6,465 bases of DNA, taken from NCBI GenBank assembly GCA_021798635.1, contig JAJZGH010000263.1, positions 1 through 6,465 of the forward strand, given 5' to 3'. Made by a program: the position numbers and the translations under genes. The stretch comes from Planctomycetota bacterium. Its GTDB lineage: Bacteria > Planctomycetota > Phycisphaerae > WQYP01. The notes under the pieces are model-generated. The model made no database searches and was not told the DNA's origin. It worked only from the letters and a program-made list of their open reading frames with translations. Below, piece after piece: positions 1 to 5,501 of this stretch (positions are counted from its first letter, which is position 1; every line of letters begins with the position of its first letter).

Positions 1-1
1 G

Positions 2-716
2 ATCGACGCGGCCGCGTTCGCTTTGCGCAGTCCCCTTTCTAAGGGCGTTCTTCTGGCTGATGAGGTGGGTCTGGGCAAAACCATTGAAGCCGGGCTGGTT
101 TTATGCCAGTATTGGGCGGAACGTAAACGCCGACGGCTGGTGATGAGAAAGCCTTGCGCCAATGCCTGCAGGGTTTCTGCCAGCGCACGCTGCGCCGGCA
201 GGTTGTCGAATACATCCAGTATACGCAGCGACGGCCCATGACGGTTCATTTCTGGAATCTAACGGTTACGCCGGGCAAATCGTCCTGTTCAACGGTACCA
301 ACGCCAGCCGGGAATCCGGGCAGATCATCGACCAATGGCTCAAAGCCAACATTGAATCCGGACGCGTTACCGGTTCTCGAGCCATCGACAGCCGCACCGC
401 ACTGGTTGAATATTTCCGGGATCATGCCACTGTGATGCTGGCCACGGAAGCGGCGGCGGAGGGGGTGAACCTGCAATTCTGCTCGCCGGTAGTGAATTAT
501 GATTTGCCCTGGAATCCGCAGCGCATTGATCAAAGCCGAATCCAGCAGACGATCCGGGAACTTGAGGCGACCAAACGCAAACAGCGGCAGGAAATTTTCG
601 CAGCGGAAGATCAGATTTTGGAAAAGCGTGATCAGCTTATCGAAGCCCTTCATCGCCGCATGAGCCAGAAAACCAGCCGGACTCGGCTGTTTATGATCCG
701 GTGGGAAGTGGTGTGA
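2..716 (+). pseudogene. Collapsed SNF2/DEAD-like DNA helicase (four fused fragments)
   Basis: Remnant of a large SNF2-family ATP-dependent helicase of the kind found in restriction/DISARM-like islands; such proteins are usually around 900-1100 residues, and only about 235 codons remain. Fragment A (2 to about 140) holds Walker A, LLADEVGLGKTIEAGL, with the P-loop at 59-82. Fragment B (about 142-252, another frame) reads RTLRRQVVEYIQYTQRRP, the linker after the first RecA domain. Fragment C (about 249-533, third frame) is the second RecA core: GYAGQIVLFNGTN, then ATEAAAEGVNLQF, then YDLPWNPQRIDQ. There motif VI should continue (QRIGRxxRxGQ) but is cut. Fragment D (about 534-716, same frame as C) is a charged coiled-coil tail ending LFMIRWEVV, typical of the family C-terminus. 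The DEAH box, most of RecA1, motif VI and a long C-terminal part are missing. The left end is outside the window. The longest single open frame, 162-716, cannot make a working helicase. Assignment rests on recalled family motifs and is strong for A and C. Confidence 0.
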
Positions 717-804
717 AGCGATTGCGCGGGTGGGAACGGTAGCAGTTGCCGAATAGGGGGCTGCCGAAGGCAGTTTCCCGCAGCCCTTCCATGCTATAGG
801 GCGA
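717..804. other. Convergent intergenic region with weak hairpins
   Basis: This gap lies between the end of the helicase remnant (plus) and the end of the three-gene minus operon. It holds a short hairpin at 761-773 (ctgcc, loop gaa, ggcag), followed on the plus strand by ttt, and a direct repeat of tgccgaa (747-753 and 762-768). The stem is only five Watson-Crick pairs with possible G-U extension and a three-base T run, so it is a poor candidate for an intrinsic terminator. No gene is visible here. Confidence 0.35.
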
Positions 805-832
805 TCAAGTCCCCTGCGGCTTGATCAGCCGC
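803..832. repeat. Two overlapping, mutually exclusive inverted repeats
   Basis: Arms gatcaag (803-809) and cttgatc (820-826) form a 7-bp stem with a 10-nt loop. Arms gcggct (816-821) and agccgc (827-832) form a 6-bp stem with a 5-nt loop. The two share bases, so only one can form at a time. They cover the last codons and stop of the final minus-strand gene. There is no following T run on either strand, so a factor-independent terminator is not supported; RNA 3'-end protection or chance are the alternatives. Confidence 0.3.
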
Positions 833-1269
833 GAACACTTGCGCAACGCCAGCGCCCATTCTTCCATCTTCTGTTCCTTCTCCCTATCGCGGCGATCGAC
901 GCTGTTAAGCTCCGGTATAACAGCGTGGCTGGGGTCCTCTGGAAGTGGAGCACAGCGGACGCTCAACCCGGTGCGATAAACATCTGCTGCCGCAAATTCC
1001 GCCAGTGGAACATGCTCGCCGGTATCCGGACGGCGGGACGCAGTGACGGCATCCGTCAGCGATGCGCGGTTAATGGAAATGCCGTCTGTATCGCCGGGAT
1101 GCTCATCGGATTTCCAAGGTCGCGGCATGAAATACCTCTGTGGAATGACGAGTGTTGGGTCACGATACCAAGCACCCGGCAGCAATCGCCGGTAAAGAAG
1201 TTCCCCCTCGGGAACGCCCGCCGCACTGTCAGGCCCGGGTGGCGCTCCGGGAATTTTTGAGTCGGGCAT
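805..1269 (-). CDS. Small conserved-type protein, third gene of TIGR04255 operon
   Basis: A 154-residue soluble protein of unknown function, with no signal peptide or membrane segment. Recognisable blocks are GELLYRRLLPGAWYRD (about 22-37), DGISINR (62-68), a further GLSVRCAPLP stretch (101-110) and DPSHAVIPELN (112-122), followed by a charged C-terminal helix. These blocks resemble a scattered family of uncharacterised bacterial proteins with a Leu-Tyr-Arg start, a DGLS-like motif and a DPxHA motif; I know of no assigned activity. The ATG start lies 6 nt after the stop of the upstream gene, with AGGGA about 9 nt upstream, so it is co-transcribed with the two genes before it. Its consistent company with a TIGR04255 protein suggests a shared role. 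A toxin, nuclease or immunity function is speculation. Confidence 0.7.
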   Translation of the reverse strand: MPDSKIPGAPPGPDSAAGVPEGELLYRRLLPGAWYRDPTLVIPQRYFMPRPWKSDEHPGDTDGISINRASLTDAVTASRRPDTGEHVPLAEFAAADVYRTGLSVRCAPLPEDPSHAVIPELNSVDRRDREKEQKMEEWALALRKCSRLIKPQGT

Positions 1270-1275
1270 GCGCAG

Positions 1276-1731
1276 CTATCCCTGAAGTTCCATACGTCGG
1301 CTTTGCGGGTTCCGCCGGAGGGTATCCCGCGCGGCAACCTTACCCGCGCCGTCAAATCGGGTATAGGTGGCGATACCCAAGCCTAGAAATTCCACGATGA
1401 TCGTTGTAGACGGAGCATTCCACTCCATGGCAATCCGACCGCCGCCTGACGGCACAATGCTGTCCGGGGCGCTTATTCCAGTTGCGCTTTGGTCCATCGC
1501 AAAATCAATCGCGGCATCGGCAATCTCCTGCGCCGGATAATCTTCGCAGTTTTCTACGCTTCCTATTTTTTTCCACGCCAGCATCTGGTCAATCGCCTGT
1601 TTCCAGAGGGCCGGCTCCCTGTTGGGCGGCCGGGTTAACGCGATCTCTGAGGAATTGGAGGTGTCCCCAACGGGGATAATGCGATCACGCGCAATTCCGG
1701 TATCCTGTACCAGCATCATCGGGCTGTTCAT
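1276..1731 (-). CDS. Small hypothetical protein, second gene of TIGR04255 operon
   Basis: A 151-residue protein of unknown function. The N-terminal half is polar and ends in an amphipathic helical stretch (about 38-82, with WKQAIDQMLAWKK). The C-terminal half has a beta-strand pattern: PDSIVPSGGGRIAMEW (89-104), then TTIIVEFLGLG and a short strand ending in FDGAGK (126-131). The P-x-GGGxIxxEW signature followed by a Glu-centred strand resembles small beta-sandwich-like proteins often encoded beside TIGR04255 genes, but I cannot name a Pfam family. Its ATG overlaps the stop of the TIGR04255 gene by 4 nt (ATGA at 1728-1731), a classic sign of translational coupling. It ends 6 nt before the next ATG. 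Possibly an immunity, adaptor or effector subunit. Confidence 0.75.
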   Translation of the reverse strand: MNSPMMLVQDTGIARDRIIPVGDTSNSSEIALTRPPNREPALWKQAIDQMLAWKKIGSVENCEDYPAQEIADAAIDFAMDQSATGISAPDSIVPSGGGRIAMEWNAPSTTIIVEFLGLGIATYTRFDGAGKVAARDTLRRNPQSRRMELQG

Positions 1732-2549
1732 ATTTTACGCTCCCATTTCGACTGGGCTTCATTTCCCGTCAAATCACAAAACGCACGGACAACGGCCTGA
1801 TGGCCAAGTTCCAATCCATCATACGCCTGCTGCATGGTTCCTTCCCGCACGCCACCGCGTGCGGCAATCTGCAATGCCAGAATCTCTGACGCCGCGGGAT
1901 CCAGGCTATTGAAGCCATGTAGCAACTCGACATAGACTCTCCCTGCATTATCGGGCAACAGGGACTGTGTTCTGCAGGATAAGGATTCCAAGGTGCCGAC
2001 CGAAAGACCGTTCCCATTGGCAACCAGCCCGGGTAGCAACGTGGGCCAGTCTTTCGGGCTGTTCCAGTCTCGCCCCCGCACCAGATGGTTAACGTAAACC
2101 ACCTCCCATTGATTGGGTGATATCGGCCCTAACTTTTCCGCCGCCAACGCCTCATTAAATGTTTTTATGGCCGCACGAAATTTCGGCAGCAGTCCTTTCC
2201 AGCGCGGATAATCCGCATTTTCTCCCTTTCGCCAATTAAAAATGATGCGGCCATTCTGCACCTGCGCCACCGTGCAATTATCAGATGACGCCATTTCCAG
2301 CCGTGCCGCAGCGGTGGCCGGCGCAATTTGGAAACTTGGCATAAGACGGGGCCGCAGCGTCTGCTCACCAAAAACTTCGATTTGCTCCGGCAGCGGTTGG
2401 GCATCTGAAACATCCGGAAAATCCGCCCGCATGGCCTGCCAAAAAATCGCCAGATTGACGTTTTTCAGATTCTGTATGGCATTAAATTGAAGTGCGACCG
2501 CGGTCTCCACCAATGGCGGCTTCCCGAAGGATGGCAGTGGTGTTTCCAT
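1728..2549 (-). CDS. TIGR04255 family protein
   Basis: A 273-residue protein matching the TIGR04255 family (sporadically distributed, function unknown). Diagnostic parts are the N-terminal PPLVETAVALQF (11-22), the central IIFNWRKGENADYPRW (102-117), WEVVYVNHL (148-156) and a C-terminal helix LELGHQAVVRAFCDLT (246-261). Length is normal for the family, so the gene looks intact. No signal peptide or membrane segment is seen, so it is probably cytoplasmic. The ATG has a close, strong Shine-Dalgarno (GAGGTGAT directly upstream). It heads a three-gene minus operon and is overlapped 4 nt by the next gene. A TTGACG-17-GAAAAT promoter lies about 100 nt upstream. TIGR04255 genes turn up in accessory islands beside small unknown genes. 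A role in conflict or defence is inference from this placement. Confidence 0.88.
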   Translation of the reverse strand: METPLPSFGKPPLVETAVALQFNAIQNLKNVNLAIFWQAMRADFPDVSDAQPLPEQIEVFGEQTLRPRLMPSFQIAPATAAARLEMASSDNCTVAQVQNGRIIFNWRKGENADYPRWKGLLPKFRAAIKTFNEALAAEKLGPISPNQWEVVYVNHLVRGRDWNSPKDWPTLLPGLVANGNGLSVGTLESLSCRTQSLLPDNAGRVYVELLHGFNSLDPAASEILALQIAARGGVREGTMQQAYDGLELGHQAVVRAFCDLTGNEAQSKWERKI

Positions 2550-2610
2550 ATCACCTCAACGGATTCCGCAGACGACTGTACAAAGTGCCCCGGCCCAGGC
2601 GTTCTGTACG

Positions 2611-2628
2611 CTGCGGTGCCCACCGCAG
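2611..2628. repeat. Perfect 8-bp inverted repeat in TIGR04255 leader
   Basis: Plus strand ctgcggtgcccaccgcag: arms ctgcggtg and caccgcag are exact complements around a 2-nt centre. It begins about 10 nt downstream of the predicted minus-strand start point. It could be a protein-binding operator or an RNA hairpin at the 5' end of the operon transcript. There is no T run on either side, so it is not an intrinsic terminator. A second weak pairing, gtaca/tgtac (2605-2609 with 2577-2581), lies further down the leader. Confidence 0.6.
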
Positions 2629-2643
2629 CATCAGTATGTAAAC

Positions 2644-2672
2644 ATTTTCCTTGTTGTCGCGCAAAACGTCAA
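2644..2672 (-). promoter_or_regulatory. Sigma70-like promoter for the TIGR04255 operon
   Basis: Read on the minus strand, TTGACG (2672-2667; five of six consensus bases) is followed by a 17-nt spacer and GAAAAT (2649-2644; four of six). The start point would fall near 2637, giving a leader of roughly 88 nt before the ATG at 2549. The leader carries the hairpin at 2611-2628. Confidence 0.55.
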
Positions 2673-2706
2673 CTCGCCGCCTGCAATCCTCCGTTGCGCG
2701 CTGAAC

Positions 2707-2735
2707 TTGCAGGTGGGACTTCAACCCGGTAGGAT
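2707..2735 (+). promoter_or_regulatory. Candidate promoter for the AAA/TOPRIM pair
   Basis: TTGCAG (2707-2712), a 17-nt spacer, then TAGGAT (2730-2735) is the best sigma70-like pair in the divergent region on the plus strand. The -35 matches only three of six bases and the -10 four of six. The start point would be near 2742, about 53 nt before the ATG at 2795. Weak call. Confidence 0.28.
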
Positions 2736-2784
2736 CAATTTTTTGCGTAGCCTTACGTGCGGTGAATTTCAGTAATCGGGTAAC

Positions 2785-2789
2785 AGGGA
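2785..2789 (+). promoter_or_regulatory. Ribosome binding site fixing the AAA ATPase start
   Basis: AGGGA lies 5 nt before the ATG at 2795. The open frame extends upstream to a GTG at 2762, which lacks such a site, and ATG 2795 gives MISAIEIKHFRGI, the usual first strand of this ATPase family. The ATG is therefore preferred. Confidence 0.6.
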
Positions 2790-2794
2790 ATGCA

Positions 2795-3889
2795 ATGATA
2801 AGCGCCATTGAAATAAAACATTTCCGCGGGATCAAGCACCTCACGCTTGATGGCTTGAGGACGATTAACATCATCGTCGGGCCAAGCGCCGCCGGAAAAA
2901 CCTCACTATTAGAGGGCTTGCGGCTGGCATTAGGCGCAACGCCGCAAATTGCACTCAACTTGGCCCATCGCGGCATGCCCAACACGTTTGTACCGAACCT
3001 GACGCGAGACCAGTTTGAGTTTTTTTGGGCCCCGCTGTTTTTTGACTTCGACATCGCTACGCCAATAGATTTCAGCGCGGTTGACCAAGATGATCGCGTG
3101 GCGCGGCTGGCAATCTTCTTCGACCAGTCGAAAGTGTTGTTGGCTTCACAACCATCCCTTCCCCTTTCCGGCACCTCGCCCAGGTCACCATCGGGACAAC
3201 CCTCTGTCCAGCCTATCATTGCGCCATTAGCCTTTAAGCGGACGTCGTCTACCAGGGAAGAGAGTACCCTTTACGCATCGGTAACCTCCAATGGACAGCT
3301 TCAGTTCGATTCAGGAAATGAACTGGACGTCGTCGCAGATTTTTTATCTCCATTCTGGCCTGCAAACTCCCAGCAGATAACGATGATGTTTTCCAGACTT
3401 AGCATCGCCGGGGGCACCCGCGGCATTCTGGACGTGCTGATCAAGCAATTCCCTGAAATTATAGATCTTTCCGTCGAATCGCCGGCCTTTTTTCCCGCGC
3501 TGTACGCCCGCATGGCTCACGTGACAAGGAAGATGCCGCTGGCCATGGTATCGTCGGGAATATACAAGTTCGTTTCCCTGTTGTTGGCGATAGAAAGCAC
3601 CAGGGGTGGGGTGCTGCTGGTGGATGAAATCGAAAATGGAATTTATTACCAGACCATGCCGGCCCTCTGGCAGGCGCTTCACACATCCGCAAAGCAGGCT
3701 TCCTCGCAGCTCTTCCTTACTACCCACAGCTGGGAATGTTTGAAGTGTGCGGCCCCTCTGATCGAAGAATTTCCGGATGACTTTAACCTCATACAAATGT
3801 TTCAGGATGACGGCAAAAGCGTTGCCTTGGTGGTTCCCGGCCAGCATGCCGCCGCCGCTATTGAGGGGGGAATTGAGGTGCGGTCTTGA
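2795..3889 (+). CDS. OLD/SMC-like AAA family ATPase (defence-type, AAA_15/AAA_21)
   Basis: A 364-residue ABC/SMC-type ATPase. The first strand IEIKHFRGIKHLTL is diagnostic of the RecF/OLD-like group. Walker A is GPSAAGKT (29-36). A signature-like SSGIYKF lies around 253-259. Walker B is VLLVDE (273-278) with Glu278 as the likely catalytic base. A switch His sits in TTHSWE (His311). All expected ATPase elements are present, so it is probably active. There is no TOPRIM domain at its own C-terminus; instead the next gene supplies a TOPRIM-like protein, starting inside this gene's stop (TTGA, 3886-3889). Such split ATPase+TOPRIM pairs (compare PARIS AriA/AriB and Gabija GajA) sense phage factors and unleash a nuclease. 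That role here is inference from architecture. A low-complexity Ser/Pro-rich stretch sits at about residues 118-140. An antisense open frame over the 5' part is a shadow. Confidence 0.9.
   Translation: MISAIEIKHFRGIKHLTLDGLRTINIIVGPSAAGKTSLLEGLRLALGATPQIALNLAHRGMPNTFVPNLTRDQFEFFWAPLFFDFDIATPIDFSAVDQDDRVARLAIFFDQSKVLLASQPSLPLSGTSPRSPSGQPSVQPIIAPLAFKRTSSTREESTLYASVTSNGQLQFDSGNELDVVADFLSPFWPANSQQITMMFSRLSIAGGTRGILDVLIKQFPEIIDLSVESPAFFPALYARMAHVTRKMPLAMVSSGIYKFVSLLLAIESTRGGVLLVDEIENGIYYQTMPALWQALHTSAKQASSQLFLTTHSWECLKCAAPLIEEFPDDFNLIQMFQDDGKSVALVVPGQHAAAAIEGGIEVRS
3875..3880 (+). promoter_or_regulatory. Ribosome binding site for a TTG start inside the upstream stop
   Basis: GAGGTG, 5 nt ahead of the TTG at 3886, supports use of this rare start codon. 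The TTG overlaps the upstream TGA stop as TTGA, giving termination-reinitiation coupling and probably fixing the ratio of the two proteins. Confidence 0.6.
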
Positions 3890-4587
3890 GCCAGGACCCA
3901 ATCTCGCTTAAGCATGAATTTACGCTCCTGGGTGAAGGGGCCGCCGATCAGAACTTTGTAAAAGAGTTATTGAAAAAGCGCGGCGGCTTTCCGGAGTTTA
4001 ATTTTCTTGATCCCCAAAAGTATTTCAGCGTAAGTAATTTTGGAAAAATGCTAAATGCGATACAGGGCGATCTAAAATCATTTTCCCGGCAGAAGGGGGT
4101 TCTGATCATCGCCGATAGTGCCTCCGATCCGGCCCAAACCATGAAGGACATTCTTAAACAGGTCAAACAAGCCGGGAACTTTCCTGTTCACCCCGGCTCA
4201 AGTATGGCCACGCTGAACGTGGCGGCTGCGACCGCCGACATGCCACCGGTGTGCATCACGCTACTTCCAACCGAAAGCGACCCCGGCGGATTGGAAACCC
4301 TGTGCGTAAAAGCGCTGCTCAAGAAATATTCTTGGGCAGAGGCCTGCTTGAATAAGTACCTTACGTGCGATCAGATCAAAGCCTCAAAGTGGCCCCCGGA
4401 AAAATTGGACAAGGCTCGGTACCATTGCCTCGTGGCGGCCCTTCATCGCGACGATCCAAGCAAAGCCGTCAGTAGCGCGTTTCGGCAGCCCGAGGACAAG
4501 AACGCCCAGCCGCTAATTGATGTGATGGATCCGATTTTCGATGATATTGCCAAGCGCATCAAAGATTCCTGCGATGCCTTGGCTTGA
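3886..4587 (+). CDS. TOPRIM-like DUF3226-type protein, partner of the AAA ATPase
   Basis: A 233-residue soluble protein that looks like the DUF3226 / OLD-type TOPRIM fold. The opening strand-Glu-helix, FTLLGEGAADQNFVKELL (Glu17), matches the TOPRIM glutamate motif. A hydrophobic strand ending in acid residues, VLIIADSASDP (Asp77, Asp81), sits where the DxD metal motif belongs. LPTESDPGGLETL (about 128-140, with Glu137) matches the PxxxxxGxLE block of DUF3226-like proteins. The acid spacing D-x-x-x-D, rather than plain DxD, is unusual. TOPRIM proteins cut or process nucleic acid using Mg2+; nuclease activity here is inferred. It starts at TTG with a good ribosome binding site, coupled to the ATPase gene, so the two probably form a complex. 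The length fits a stand-alone domain. Assignment to DUF3226 specifically is from memory of motifs. Confidence 0.75.
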   Translation: MSQDPISLKHEFTLLGEGAADQNFVKELLKKRGGFPEFNFLDPQKYFSVSNFGKMLNAIQGDLKSFSRQKGVLIIADSASDPAQTMKDILKQVKQAGNFPVHPGSSMATLNVAAATADMPPVCITLLPTESDPGGLETLCVKALLKKYSWAEACLNKYLTCDQIKASKWPPEKLDKARYHCLVAALHRDDPSKAVSSAFRQPEDKNAQPLIDVMDPIFDDIAKRIKDSCDALA

Positions 4588-4678
4588 TGGACGCCCCGTG
4601 GCCGCAATATAGTTACATCCGCAAAGTTCATTGGCGGACGACGGCGGTAAAAACGTCAACAGTCCCGTCGCTTCCCAT

Positions 4679-4696
4679 AGCCGCCGCGCGGCGGCT
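4679..4696. repeat. 18-bp perfect palindrome (candidate operator)
   Basis: The sequence agccgccgcgcggcggct is its own reverse complement with no spacer. It ends one base before the TG of an extended -10 element and thus covers the -35/spacer zone of the methyltransferase promoter. This is the position expected for a repressor or control-protein operator. As RNA it would be a GC stem without a T run, so a terminator is unlikely. Confidence 0.55.
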
Positions 4697-4697
4697 G

Positions 4698-4706
4698 TGG
4701 TATGCT
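4698..4706 (+). promoter_or_regulatory. Extended -10 promoter for methyltransferase/Fic genes
   Basis: TGG (4698-4700) directly before TATGCT (4701-4706) gives an extended -10 (TGnTATnnT); no convincing -35 is present, which such promoters tolerate. The start would be near 4713, with a leader of about 32 nt containing gaggaa 8 nt before the ATG at 4745. Confidence 0.45.
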
Positions 4707-4744
4707 TCCTCCCGACGTAGATAAACCCGTGAGGAACCTGTTTC

Positions 4745-5497
4745 ATGCCCGGCAATCTTGAAAAATTCCGTGACCTGCTGAAAGAGTTATTCCAACTGGA
4801 TCAGGCCGATCTGGACTTCGGCATCTACCGTATCATGAACGCTCGAAGAGATGAAATTCTCCGCTTTCTGGATAAGGATCTGCTGCCGCAGGTGAAGGAA
4901 GCTTTTGCCGATTACCAGCTTTCTGAAAAAGCAGCCCTGCAGGCCGACCTCGATGCGGCTGTTAGAAAATCCCGTGAACTCGGGACTGACCCCGAAAGTG
5001 CGCCTGCGGTAAAACAGTTGCGGGGAAAACTCGCCGGCTCTGCCGGTGATCTTTCCGCGCTTGAAGACACGGTCTTTTCCCATTTGTTTAATTTTTTCCG
5101 CCGCTACTATGACAGCGGCGATTTTATTTCCCAGCGGCGTTACAAAGAAGGCGTTTACGCCATCCCCTATGAAGGTGAGGAAGTTAAGCTTTACTGGGCC
5201 AACCATGACCAATACTACATTAAAAGCAGCGAAACATTCCGGGATTACACGTTCAAACTTGATTCAGGCAAACGGGTGAATTTCCGCATTATCGCCGCCG
5301 GCACAGAGCAGGACAACAACAAGCTGGACCGCTGGTTTGAAAAGCAGAAATACAACACGCGTGAAAAGGAATATGACATTTACTACGTCAACGGCGACAA
5401 TAACCTGGAAAATCTCCGCCGCGAAGATCAGACCTGGAAAGTCCGCCTGATCGAAGAAGAATTCCAGCGGCTGATGTTTGAAGTGGGGGAATCGTAA
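4745..5497 (+). CDS. Internally deleted site-specific DNA (adenine) methyltransferase remnant
   Basis: A 250-residue open frame with a good ribosome binding site. The N-terminal part (1 to about 193) carries [18 protein letters not shown] and [14 protein letters not shown], then [22 protein letters not shown] and [20 protein letters not shown]. This is the conserved N-terminal domain of large type III-like (Mod-type) methyltransferases, usually around 900-1000 residues. The last part (about 194-250), with [12 protein letters not shown] and [17 protein letters not shown], looks to me like the very C-terminus of the same proteins. No SAM-binding FxGxG and no DPPY/NPPY catalytic motif is present, so methylation activity is not expected. 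The likely junction is near 5320-5324 (after DNNK). Because the frame is kept, a stable product is possible. It ends 4 nt before the Fic start, so translational coupling may persist. The N-terminal identification is firm; the view that the end is the family C-terminus is from memory. Confidence 0.85.
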   Translation: MPGNLEKFRDLLKELFQLDQADLDFGIYRIMNARRDEILRFLDKDLLPQVKEAFADYQLSEKAALQADLDAAVRKSRELGTDPESAPAVKQLRGKLAGSAGDLSALEDTVFSHLFNFFRRYYDSGDFISQRRYKEGVYAIPYEGEEVKLYWANHDQYYIKSSETFRDYTFKLDSGKRVNFRIIAAGTEQDNNKLDRWFEKQKYNTREKEYDIYYVNGDNNLENLRREDQTWKVRLIEEEFQRLMFEVGES

Positions 5498-5501
5498 GGG
5501 C

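Larger units (their letters stand above)
4588..4744. other. Intergenic region between TOPRIM and methyltransferase genes
   Basis: 157 nt without a plausible gene. It holds the 18-bp palindrome and extended -10 described separately, and a ribosome binding site (gaggaa, 4731-4736, 8 nt before ATG 4745). No clear terminator for the AAA/TOPRIM pair was found. It likely represents the original upstream region of the methyltransferase gene. Confidence 0.5.

Noticed and set aside
246..653. Minus-strand open frame of 135 codons
   Set aside because: Shadow of the helicase remnant, whose motifs are clear on the plus strand.
761..777. Intrinsic terminator after the helicase remnant
   Set aside because: Only a 5-bp stem with a triloop and three T's; too weak to call.
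925..1260. Plus-strand open frame of 111 codons opposite the third operon gene
   Set aside because: The minus-strand frame has coupled gene spacing and conserved-looking blocks; the plus frame has a Cys/Trp-rich composition typical of a shadow.
2762..2794. Upstream GTG start for the AAA ATPase
   Set aside because: Adds 11 residues unlike the family and has no ribosome binding site; ATG 2795 has AGGGA at good spacing.
2551..3219. Minus-strand open frame of 222 codons ending 1 nt before the TIGR04255 start
   Set aside because: Most of it lies antisense to the well-supported AAA ATPase and mirrors its codons. The Arg-rich part at 2551-2760 has no convincing start or family pattern and contains the predicted promoter and hairpin.
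3344..3901. Minus-strand open frame of 185 codons
   Set aside because: Antisense shadow of the 3' half of the ATPase gene; no ribosome binding site or recognisable domain.
4787..5212. Minus-strand open frame of 141 codons
   Set aside because: Antisense shadow of the methyltransferase N-terminal domain, whose family motifs read clearly on the plus strand.
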